Shown here: positions 29,021 to 39,361 of the stretch, one piece after another
Layout: every line of letters begins with the position of its first letter
Position numbering within the stretch: position 1 is the stretch's first letter
Assembly: GCF_004297105.1 (NCBI RefSeq)
Contig: NZ_SCVE01000020.1
Span: forward strand, 186,001-250,000
Length of the DNA stretch: 64,000 nt
Reading direction: 5' to 3'
Source of the DNA: Herbiconiux sp.
Lineage (GTDB): Bacteria > Actinomycetota > Actinomycetes > Actinomycetales > Microbacteriaceae
Program-made: the position numbers and the translations under genes
Notes under the pieces: generated by a model
Told to the model about the DNA's origin: nothing
The model's database searches: none
What the model saw: only the letters and a program-made list of their open reading frames with translations

Positions 29021-30242
29021 CGACGAACTGACAGAACTACCCCATGTACCCGTCCGCACCGTCATCACGACGGTCGACGACTTCCACGACGCCGTCGAGG
29101 CGCTGGCGCTCGGCACCGGTCCGGTGGCCGTCGATGCCGAGCGGGCGAGCGGCTTCCGCTATTCCCAGCGGGCCTACCTCATCCAGGTCTACCGCCGTGG
29201 CGCGGGCACCTTCCTCTTCGACCCGCCCGCGATCGGCGAGTTCGCTCCGTTGCAGGAGGTGATCGGTGATGTCGAGTGGGTGCTGCACGCGGCCAGCCAA
29301 GATCTCGCCTGTCTGCGCGAGGTCGGTCTCGACCCCGTCACGGTGTTCGACACCGAGCTGGGCGCCCGCCTGCTCGGACTCCCCCGCGTCGGCCTCGGCA
29401 CCGTGGTCGAGGACCTGCTCGGCGTGCATCTCGCCAAGGAGCACTCGGCTGCCGACTGGTCGACCCGACCGCTGCCCGCATCCTGGCTCGAATACGCCGC
29501 CCTCGACGTGGAGCTGCTCATCGACCTGCGCGACTCCATGGCGGTGCTCCTGCAGGAGAAGGGCAAGCTCGAGATCGCCGCGCAGGAGTTCGCCGCGGTC
29601 GTGGCCCGCGAAGAGAAGGCGCCGCTCGCGGAGCCGTGGCGTCGGCTCACGGGCGTGAGCGCGCTGCGCGCCGACCGGCACCTCGCGGCAGCCCGTGAAT
29701 TGTGGCTGGCCCGCGACGAGCTGGCCCGCACCACCGACATCGCTCCGGGGCGCCTGGTTCCGGATGCCTCCCTCCTGGTGGCGGCGAAGGCCCTGCCCAC
29801 CACCCGACGTGAACTCGCAGCTCTCAAGCAGTTCTCCGGCCGCGCGAGCCGCACCGAGATGGATCGCTGGTGGGCCGCCATCGAACGCGCTCTCACGACC
29901 GACGACATCCCGGTACAGAGGCGCGCCACCGATACGCTCCCCCCTCCGCGCAGCTGGTCCGACCGCAACCCCGAAGCGGATGCCCGCCTCAAGAACGCCC
30001 GGGCGGCACTCACCGCGGTCTCCGAGGAGCACGAGATCCCGCTGGAGAACCTGCTGACCCCCGACTTCCTGCGGCGTGTGGCCTGGAATGCACCCGATCC
30101 GCTCAGTCTCGAGACGGTGTCGGACGCCCTCCGCTCGCTCGGTGCCCGGCCGTGGCAGATTGAACTTACTGCACAGCCGATCCTGCAGGCCTTTGTGGAT
30201 GCCCTCCAACAGCCGGAAGCGCCGTCAGAAGACGAGTCGTAG
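29013..30242 (+). CDS. rnd: Ribonuclease D-like 3'-5' exonuclease with HRDC domain
   Basis: 409-residue exonuclease, probably for tRNA and stable RNA maturation. The DEDDy catalytic residues are visible: D41 and E43 (VDAERA), D97 (ASQDLACL) and the later Tyr/Asp of YAALDVELL (about 160-168). One HRDC domain follows (about 210-290, RLTGVSALRADRHLAAARELW), then a second helical HRDC-like part at the C-terminus. GTG 29013 overlaps the DUF3000 end by eight bases. Confidence 0.92.
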   Translation: MSDDELTELPHVPVRTVITTVDDFHDAVEALALGTGPVAVDAERASGFRYSQRAYLIQVYRRGAGTFLFDPPAIGEFAPLQEVIGDVEWVLHAASQDLACLREVGLDPVTVFDTELGARLLGLPRVGLGTVVEDLLGVHLAKEHSAADWSTRPLPASWLEYAALDVELLIDLRDSMAVLLQEKGKLEIAAQEFAAVVAREEKAPLAEPWRRLTGVSALRADRHLAAARELWLARDELARTTDIAPGRLVPDASLLVAAKALPTTRRELAALKQFSGRASRTEMDRWWAAIERALTTDDIPVQRRATDTLPPPRSWSDRNPEADARLKNARAALTAVSEEHEIPLENLLTPDFLRRVAWNAPDPLSLETVSDALRSLGARPWQIELTAQPILQAFVDALQQPEAPSEDES

Positions 30243-30314
30243 GAACAAGCAAACGATTCCGGCCGTTCAGACAGCCGTCCTAGGATCGAATCCGGTTCAA
30301 TTCCAGGAGGCATA

Positions 30315-31538
30315 GTGGCCGAAAGATCTGAAGTCGTTTTCGTGGACGGTGTTCGTACGCCGTTCGGTCGAGCGGGCGAAAAGGGCATGTACTGGCAGAC
30401 TCGCGCCGACGACCTCGTCGTCAAAGCGATCATCGGGTTGCTCGAGCGCAACCCCATGCTCCCGAAGGAGCTCATCGACGAGGTCGCCATCGCCGCGACC
30501 ACCCAGACCGGAGACCAGGGATTGACCCTCGGCCGCACGGCGGCACTGCTCGCCGGCCTGCCGCTCTCGGTTCCCGGCTACGCCATCGACCGGATGTGCG
30601 CGGGCGCCATGACCGCGGTCACAGCGGTGGCCGGCGGCATCGCGTTCGGCGCCTACGACCTCGCCATCGCGGGCGGCGTCGAGCACATGGGCCACCACCC
30701 CATGGGTTCAGGGGCCGACCCGAACCCCCGGTTCCTCGCCGAGAAGCTGGTGAACCCCGAGGCGCTGAACATGGGCAACACCGCGGAGCGCATCCACGAT
30801 CGCTTCCCGCAGCTCACCAAGGAGCGCGCCGACCGGTATGCATTGCGCAGCCAGCAGAAGGTCGCCGCCGCGTACGAGTCGGGAGACATCCCGGCCGACC
30901 TCATCCCGGTCGCTCTCCGCAGCGAAGCGGGCTGGGGTCTCGCCACGCGCGATGAGGCGCCGCGTCCCGAGACCACCCTCGAGGGTCTCGCGGGTCTCCG
31001 CACCCCGTTCCGGCCGCACGGCCGGGTGACGGCGGGCAACTCGTCCGGTCTCAACGACGGTGCAACCGCCTCCCTCATCGCGAGCGAGGCGATGGCGAAG
31101 CAGCTCGGCCTGCCCGTCAAGATGCGCATGGTGTCGTTCGCGTTCGCGGGTGTCGAGCCCGAGATCATGGGAATCGGCCCGGTGCCCTCCACCGAGAAGG
31201 CCCTGCGCAAGGCGGGACTCTCGATCGACGACATCGGCCTGTTCGAACTGAACGAGGCGTTCGCCGTGCAGGTGCTGTCGTTCCTCGACCACTTCGGCAT
31301 CGACGACGACGACCCGCGCGTCAACGAGTACGGCGGAGCGATCGCCATCGGCCATCCACTCGCCTCCTCGGGCGTGCGGCTCATGATCCAGCTGGCCCGC
31401 CAGTTCGAGCAGCACCCCGAGGTGCGCTACGGCCTCACCGCCATGTGCGTGGGCCTCGGTCAGGGCGGAACCGTCATCTGGGAGAACCCGAACTGGGACG
31501 CGAAGGCGTCCAAGGCGAGCAAGAAGGCGGCACGATGA
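30315..31538 (+). CDS. fadA: Acetyl-CoA C-acyltransferase (thiolase)
   Basis: 407-residue thiolase for the last step of fatty-acid beta-oxidation. Catalytic residues are C95 (DRMCAGAM), H347 (IGHPLASSGVR) and C378 (AMCVGLGQGG). GTG 30315 has AGGAGG seven bases upstream, and TAGGAT at 30281-30286 is a plausible -10. Its stop overlaps the fadB start by four bases (ATGA), so FadA and FadB are made together and probably form the trifunctional complex. Confidence 0.95.
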   Translation: MAERSEVVFVDGVRTPFGRAGEKGMYWQTRADDLVVKAIIGLLERNPMLPKELIDEVAIAATTQTGDQGLTLGRTAALLAGLPLSVPGYAIDRMCAGAMTAVTAVAGGIAFGAYDLAIAGGVEHMGHHPMGSGADPNPRFLAEKLVNPEALNMGNTAERIHDRFPQLTKERADRYALRSQQKVAAAYESGDIPADLIPVALRSEAGWGLATRDEAPRPETTLEGLAGLRTPFRPHGRVTAGNSSGLNDGATASLIASEAMAKQLGLPVKMRMVSFAFAGVEPEIMGIGPVPSTEKALRKAGLSIDDIGLFELNEAFAVQVLSFLDHFGIDDDDPRVNEYGGAIAIGHPLASSGVRLMIQLARQFEQHPEVRYGLTAMCVGLGQGGTVIWENPNWDAKASKASKKAAR

Positions 31539-33679
31539 CCGACTACACCACGATCGACTTCTCCCCGCTCCAGGTGCTGTCGGATGACGAGGTCGTCACC
31601 CACTCGACCGTGCGCGACATCCGGTTGGCGAGCGGCAAGACGCTCGCGCTGATCACGCTCGACAACGGGCGCGATCACACCCGGCCGTCGACGCTCGGCC
31701 CGGTCACCCTGCTCGAGTACCGGGCCACGCTCGAGTCGCTCAAGGCCCGAGCGGCCGCCGGCGAGATCGACGCGGTGGCGGTCACGGGCAAGCCGTACAT
31801 CCTCGCCGCGGGAGCCGACCTCAGCAAGGTCGGCGACATCCCGAACAAGGCCGCGGCGAAGCTCATGGGCCAGCTCGGTCACTACGCCTTCGGCACGATG
31901 AAGGAGATCGGCGTCCCGTCGTTCGCCTTCATCAACGGCCTCGCGCTGGGCGGCGGTGTGGAGGTCGCGCTGGCGGCCGACTACCGCACGGTCGACTCCT
32001 CGATCCCGGCCCTGGCGCTGCCCGAGGTCTTCTTGGGCATCATCCCGGGCTGGGGCGGTGCGTACCTGCTGCCGAACCTCATCGGCATCGAGAACGCGCT
32101 CAAGGTCATCATCGAGAACCCGCTCAAGAACAACCGCACCCTCAAGGGCCAGGAGGTCTTCGACCTCGGCATCGCGGATGCGATCTTCGGCCCGGCCAAC
32201 TACCTCGAGGACTCGTTGAAGTGGGCCGACGGCGTGCTCACCGGTGCCGTGAAGGTGAAGCGCCCCAACGAGCCCGGCAAGATGGAGAAGCTGGTCAAGT
32301 GGGATGCGGCCATCGCCATCGCCCGCAAGATGCTCGAGTCGCGCATCGGCACGGTCGCGAAGTCGCCCTACAAGGCACTCGACCTCCTGAAGGCCGCCAA
32401 GTCGGGCACGCCCGAGGAGGGCTTCGCCCGGGAAGACGAGGCGCTGGCCGAGCTCATCGCCGGCGACCAGTTCCGGGCGTCGATCTACGCGTTCAACCTG
32501 GTGCAGAAGCGGGCCAAGAAGCCCGCCGGTGCACCCGACAAGGCACTCGCCAAGCCGGTCACCAAGGTGGGCATCATCGGGGCGGGCCTCATGGCATCGC
32601 AGTTCGCGTTGCTCTTCGTGCGCCGGCTGCAGGTTCCCGTGATCATCACCGACCTCGACCAGTCGCGCGTCGACAAGGGCCTCGACTACATCCGTGGCGA
32701 GATCGCCACGCTGGAGTCCAAGGGGCGCATCTCGCACGACGAGTCGAACCGTCTGAACGCGCTCATCCACGGCACCACCGACAAGGCCGACTTCGCCGAC
32801 GCCGACTGGGTGATCGAGGCCGTGTTCGAGGAGCTCGGGGTGAAGCAGGACGTCTTCGCCGATGTCGAGCAGTACATCTCCGACACCGCCGTGCTGGCCA
32901 CGAACACGTCATCGCTCTCGGTGGAGCAGATCGGCGCGAAGCTGAAGCATCCGGAGCGGCTCGTGGGCTTCCACTTCTTCAACCCGGTGGCGGTGATGCC
33001 GCTGATCGAGGTCGTGAACACCCCGGCGACGGATGACGCCACGCTGTCGACCGCCATGGTCACGGCGGCGAAGCTGAAGAAGAACGCCGTGATCACGCGC
33101 GACACCCCCGGGTTCGTGGTGAACCGCATCCTGGCGAAGGTGCTCGGCGAGGCCATGCACGCGGTCGACACCGGCACCTCGTTCGAGGTGATGAACCGCG
33201 CGCTGGATCCCTTCGGCCTCCCGATGACACCGTTCGAGCTGCTCGAGCTGGTGGGGCTCAAGGTCGGCGCGCACGTGCTCGACACGCACCATGCCGCGTT
33301 CCCCGACCGCTTCTTCGAGAGCGAGAACCTGCACAAGCTGGCGGAGCACGGCAAGATCTTCGACCGCGACGACAAGGGCAAGATCAAGGGCTTCGACAAG
33401 CAGGCCCTGAAGCTCGTGTCGCCGCCGAAGGCCGACGCGAAGCCCATGACGGAGGAGGAGATCCTCCGCCGGGTCGAAGACGGGCTCGCCGACGAGGTGC
33501 ACCGGATGCTCGACGACGACGTGGTGCACGCCGCCGAAGACATCGACCTCTGCCTCATCCTCGGCGCAGGCTACCCGTTCCAGATGGGCGGCCTCACGCC
33601 CTACCTCGACCGCGTGGGAGCGTCGGAGCGCGTCTTCGGCGCCACCTTCCACAACCCCCTCATCAAGGGCGTCGAGTAG
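31535..33679 (+). CDS. fadB: Multifunctional beta-oxidation protein (enoyl-CoA hydratase / 3-hydroxyacyl-CoA dehydrogenase)
   Basis: 714-residue fusion. The N-terminal hydratase domain (about 1-230) has the oxyanion-hole glycines in NGLALGGG (134-141), E143, and LPEVFLGIIPGWGG (162-175). The NAD-binding domain starts at KVGIIGAGLMASQ (344-356). The dehydrogenase C-terminal domains contain VGFHFFNPVAVMPL, TPGFVVNRIL and a final repeat ending near GGLTPYLDRVGA. ATG 31535 overlaps the fadA stop. Together the two genes form a complete beta-oxidation cycle apart from the acyl-CoA dehydrogenase. Confidence 0.95.
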   Translation: MTDYTTIDFSPLQVLSDDEVVTHSTVRDIRLASGKTLALITLDNGRDHTRPSTLGPVTLLEYRATLESLKARAAAGEIDAVAVTGKPYILAAGADLSKVGDIPNKAAAKLMGQLGHYAFGTMKEIGVPSFAFINGLALGGGVEVALAADYRTVDSSIPALALPEVFLGIIPGWGGAYLLPNLIGIENALKVIIENPLKNNRTLKGQEVFDLGIADAIFGPANYLEDSLKWADGVLTGAVKVKRPNEPGKMEKLVKWDAAIAIARKMLESRIGTVAKSPYKALDLLKAAKSGTPEEGFAREDEALAELIAGDQFRASIYAFNLVQKRAKKPAGAPDKALAKPVTKVGIIGAGLMASQFALLFVRRLQVPVIITDLDQSRVDKGLDYIRGEIATLESKGRISHDESNRLNALIHGTTDKADFADADWVIEAVFEELGVKQDVFADVEQYISDTAVLATNTSSLSVEQIGAKLKHPERLVGFHFFNPVAVMPLIEVVNTPATDDATLSTAMVTAAKLKKNAVITRDTPGFVVNRILAKVLGEAMHAVDTGTSFEVMNRALDPFGLPMTPFELLELVGLKVGAHVLDTHHAAFPDRFFESENLHKLAEHGKIFDRDDKGKIKGFDKQALKLVSPPKADAKPMTEEEILRRVEDGLADEVHRMLDDDVVHAAEDIDLCLILGAGYPFQMGGLTPYLDRVGASERVFGATFHNPLIKGVE

Positions 33680-33697
33680 GGCGCACGCGGAGTTCAC

Positions 33698-33749
33698 CAA
33701 ACGTGGCGCGAACCGCGGCCCTATCCGGGCCCGGTTCGCGCCACGTTTG
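33698..33749. repeat. Long inverted repeat, terminator-like, after fadB
   Basis: An 18-bp perfect stem (33698-33715 with 33732-33749; core AAACGTGGCGCGAACC) continues after one bulged base into GGCCC/GGGCC with loop TATCC. It lies between fadB and the dihydrofolate reductase-like gene. It has no U tract, so it may be a non-classical terminator or an intergenic repeat unit. Confidence 0.6.
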
Positions 33750-33777
33750 CCGTTGTCCGCATGTCGGCGGTGGATCG

Positions 33778-33783
33778 TAGGGT
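33778..33783 (+). promoter_or_regulatory. -10-like hexamer for leaderless dihydrofolate reductase-like gene
   Basis: TAGGGT followed by CGGGCC and ATG 33790. No Shine-Dalgarno is present. Confidence 0.5.
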
Positions 33784-33789
33784 CGGGCC

Positions 33790-34344
33790 ATGACAGAACG
33801 GAACACGACGAAGACGCAGTACTACGTGGCCGCCAGTATCGACGGGTACATCGCCGATCGGGTGGGCTCGCTCGACTGGCTGATGCAGTTCGGCATGGAG
33901 GAGTTCCAGGGCGACTACGAGGCCTTCCTCGCGGATGTCGGCGTGGTGGTCATGGGGTCGCGCACCTATGAGTGGTTGCTCGCCGACGGTATCGCCGAGT
34001 GGCCGTACGCGGAGCAGGTGAGTTGGGTTCTCACGAGCCGCTCACTGCCGCAGACAGACGGGGCCGACATCCGGTTCGTGCAGGGGTCCGTCGCCGACCT
34101 GCATCCGCAGTGGGTGGAGGCTGCGGCCGGCAAGAACGTGTGGATCGTGGGAGGAGGCGACCTCGCGGCTCAGGTGGCGGATGCCGGGCTGCTCGACGAG
34201 ATCATCCTCACCACCATGCCGGTCGCACTGGGCGCGGGCACTCCCCTGCTGCCGTCGGCTCATGCCTCGCAGCTCTTCGGCGTCGAATCGAGCCGCCTCC
34301 TGCCCTCAGGGGCGGTGACGACGGTCTACCGCACCATCCGCTGA
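33790..34344 (+). CDS. Dihydrofolate reductase family protein (RibD C-terminal-like)
   Basis: 184-residue protein with the fold of dihydrofolate reductase and the RibD reductase domain: YYVAASIDGYIADRVGSLDWL at the N-terminus, VVVMGSRTYEWL, the dinucleotide-binding VWIVGGGDLAAQVADAGLLDEI and the final strand. Many actinobacterial paralogues exist and most have no known substrate, so true folate reduction should not be assumed. ATG 33790 lies 6 bases after TAGGGT. Its last 19 bases overlap the convergent dxs gene. Confidence 0.9.
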   Translation: MTERNTTKTQYYVAASIDGYIADRVGSLDWLMQFGMEEFQGDYEAFLADVGVVVMGSRTYEWLLADGIAEWPYAEQVSWVLTSRSLPQTDGADIRFVQGSVADLHPQWVEAAAGKNVWIVGGGDLAAQVADAGLLDEIILTTMPVALGAGTPLLPSAHASQLFGVESSRLLPSGAVTTVYRTIR

Positions 34345-36272
34345 AGCGTCGTGGGGCCTGTGGGGGTGCCTTCCGGCCGCGCGATCGGGATCTTGTTGCC
34401 CTGCACCTGGGCGATGACGTCGTCGGCGATCTGCGCGGGCGTGAGTCCCACCCGCTCGAGGATCTCGTCGCGCGTGGCGTGCTCCAGGAACTCGTCGGGC
34501 AGGCCCAGCTCCGTCACCGCCGTGTCGACGCCGGCCTCACGCAGGTCTTGACGGATGCGGGTACCGATACCGCCCACGCGCACGCCGTCTTCGATCGTCA
34601 CCACGATGCGATGCGCATCCGACAGCTCGATGATGCTCCAGGCCACGGGCACCACCCAGCGCGGGTCGACAACGGTTGTACCGATGCCCTGCGCGGCGAG
34701 GAGGTCGGCCACGTCGAGCGCGATGGTGGCCATGGTGCCCACGGCCACGATCAGCACGTCGTGACGCTCGTCTTCGCGCAGCACGTCGACGCCATCGCCG
34801 GTGCGGCGCAGGGCGGGCAGCTCGGGGCCCACATTGCCCTTGGGGAAGCGGATGACCGTGGGGGCATCCGTCACCTTCACGGCCTCGTCGAGGAGCTCAC
34901 GCAGGCGCTCGGCATCTCGCGGGGCGCTCAGACGGATGCGGGGCACCACCTGCAGGATCGCGAGATCCCACATGCCGTGGTGGCTGGGGCCATCGGGGCC
35001 CGTCACACCCGAGCGGTCGAGCACGAAGGTGACACCGGCCTGGTGCAGGCCGACGTCCATCAGGATCTGGTCGAACGCGCGGTTCACGAACGTGGCGTAG
35101 AGCGCCACCACGGGATGCAGACCCCCGAAGGCGAGCCCGGCCGCAGAGGTCACCGCATGCTGCTCCGCGATGCCCACGTCGAACACCCGGGAGGGGAATC
35201 GCTCCGCGAACTTGTGCAGCCCCGTCGGCCGGAGCATCGCGGCGGTGATGCCCACGATCGAGGAGTCGTTCTCGGCCTGCTTCACGATCTCGTCGGCGAA
35301 CACTCCCGTCCACGAGGGGGCTCCGGATGGCGCAGACAGCGGTTCGCCCGTCTCCGGGTCGATCTGGCCCACCGCGTGGAACTGATCGGCCACATCGGCG
35401 AGGGCCGGCTCGTAACCGCGACCCTTCTCGGTGATGGCGTGCACGATCACGGGAGCCTCGTAGTCCTTCGCCTGGCGGAGAGCCTCCTCCATCGCCTGGA
35501 GGTCGTGGCCGTCGATCGGGCCGAGGTACTTGATGTCGAGGTTCGCGTAGAGCGACGAATTGTTGGTCATCCGGCTCAGGAAGCCGTGCAGGCCACCTCG
35601 CGCGCCGCGGTAGAGAGCCCGCGCCGGTGCCCCCAGGCGATCCGCCATCTTGCGGCTCGACTGGTGCAGGTCGTGATAGCCCTTACGGGTGCGCACACCA
35701 TTGAGGTAGCGCGCCATGCCGCCGATCGTGGGTGCGTAGGAACGGCCGTTGTCGTTCACGATGATCACGAGGTTGCGCGAATTGTCGTCGCTGATGTTAT
35801 TGAGCGCCTCCCACGTCATGCCGCCGGTGAGGGCGCCGTCGCCCACGACGGCCACCACGTGTCGATCCGACTGGCCCGTCATCTCGAAGGCCCGCGAGAT
35901 GCCATCGGCCCAGGAGAGCGAGCTGGAGGCGTGCGACGACTCCACGACGTCGTGCGGGCTCTCCGAGCGCTGGGGGTAGCCGGCGAGGCCATCCCGCTGG
36001 CGGAGCCTCGAGAAGTCCTGACGCCCGGTCAGCAGCTTGTGCACGTAGCTCTGGTGCCCCGTGTCGAACACGATCGCATCGCGCGGAGAGTCGAAGACGC
36101 GGTGGATGGCGATGGTGGTCTCCACGACGCCGAGGTTCGGCCCGAGGTGGCCACCGGTCTTCGAGACCTCGGTGACGAGGAAGGTACGGATCTCGGCCGC
36201 AAGCGTCTCGAGCTCCTCGGGGGACAAGGAGTCGAGGTCACGGGGTTCGTTGATCCCTTCGAGCAGGCTCAT
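34326..36272 (-). CDS. dxs: 1-deoxy-D-xylulose-5-phosphate synthase
   Basis: Thiamine-diphosphate enzyme that condenses pyruvate and glyceraldehyde 3-phosphate, the first step of the MEP isoprenoid pathway. The 648-residue protein shows GGHLGPNLGVVE, VFDTGHQSYVHKLLTGR, the TPP/Mg motif VGDGALTGGMTWEALNN, the glutamate region FDVGIAEQHAVTSAAG and the DRSGVTGPDGPSHHG loop. ATG 36272 has GGGAGGG seven bases upstream. It lies downstream of acnA but behind a strong terminator, so it has its own promoter. Its end overlaps the neighbouring convergent gene. Confidence 0.96.
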   Translation of the reverse strand: MSLLEGINEPRDLDSLSPEELETLAAEIRTFLVTEVSKTGGHLGPNLGVVETTIAIHRVFDSPRDAIVFDTGHQSYVHKLLTGRQDFSRLRQRDGLAGYPQRSESPHDVVESSHASSSLSWADGISRAFEMTGQSDRHVVAVVGDGALTGGMTWEALNNISDDNSRNLVIIVNDNGRSYAPTIGGMARYLNGVRTRKGYHDLHQSSRKMADRLGAPARALYRGARGGLHGFLSRMTNNSSLYANLDIKYLGPIDGHDLQAMEEALRQAKDYEAPVIVHAITEKGRGYEPALADVADQFHAVGQIDPETGEPLSAPSGAPSWTGVFADEIVKQAENDSSIVGITAAMLRPTGLHKFAERFPSRVFDVGIAEQHAVTSAAGLAFGGLHPVVALYATFVNRAFDQILMDVGLHQAGVTFVLDRSGVTGPDGPSHHGMWDLAILQVVPRIRLSAPRDAERLRELLDEAVKVTDAPTVIRFPKGNVGPELPALRRTGDGVDVLREDERHDVLIVAVGTMATIALDVADLLAAQGIGTTVVDPRWVVPVAWSIIELSDAHRIVVTIEDGVRVGGIGTRIRQDLREAGVDTAVTELGLPDEFLEHATRDEILERVGLTPAQIADDVIAQVQGNKIPIARPEGTPTGPTTLQRMVR

Positions 36273-36322
36273 CCTTTTACCCTCCCATGACTCGCGTGAT
36301 TCGCAGTCTACGCCGCACTAGG

Positions 36323-36362
36323 AAAAGAACGGCGAGGGTGCCGGAGCACCCCCACCGTTCTT
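36323..36362 (-). terminator. Intrinsic terminator after acnA
   Basis: Hairpin AAGAACGG...CCGTTCTT with an inner GGTGC/GCACC stem. On the minus strand it is followed by TTCCTAG after the TTCTTTT of the arm. It lies 14 bases past the acnA stop and separates acnA from dxs. Confidence 0.8.
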
Positions 36363-36375
36363 CAGAAACCGCTGA

Positions 36376-39219
<2,844 letters not shown>

Positions 39220-39327
39220 GTCGACCTCACCTTCGCTGACTCACGACAATCCTTGTGCGTGAGAGGGGTGAATGGCTAGCAAGGGCAACCTAAGAGCTGT
39301 GCCCCGGCGAAACCGTTCACGCCGGAT

Positions 39328-39353
39328 TATTTATCTTGACGTCAAGATAAATA
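39328..39353. promoter_or_regulatory. 26-bp perfect palindrome upstream of acnA, likely MarR-type operator
   Basis: Perfect dyad centred between 39340 and 39341; the right half-site reads GTCAAGATAAATA. It is AT-rich in a GC-rich genome and sits between the divergent-side end of the P-type ATPase and the acnA start. Symmetry and half-site (ATCTTGA) are those of MarR-family operators; in Streptomyces the MarR protein TamR controls aconitase. Confidence 0.75.
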
Positions 39354-39361
39354 TAGCACTC

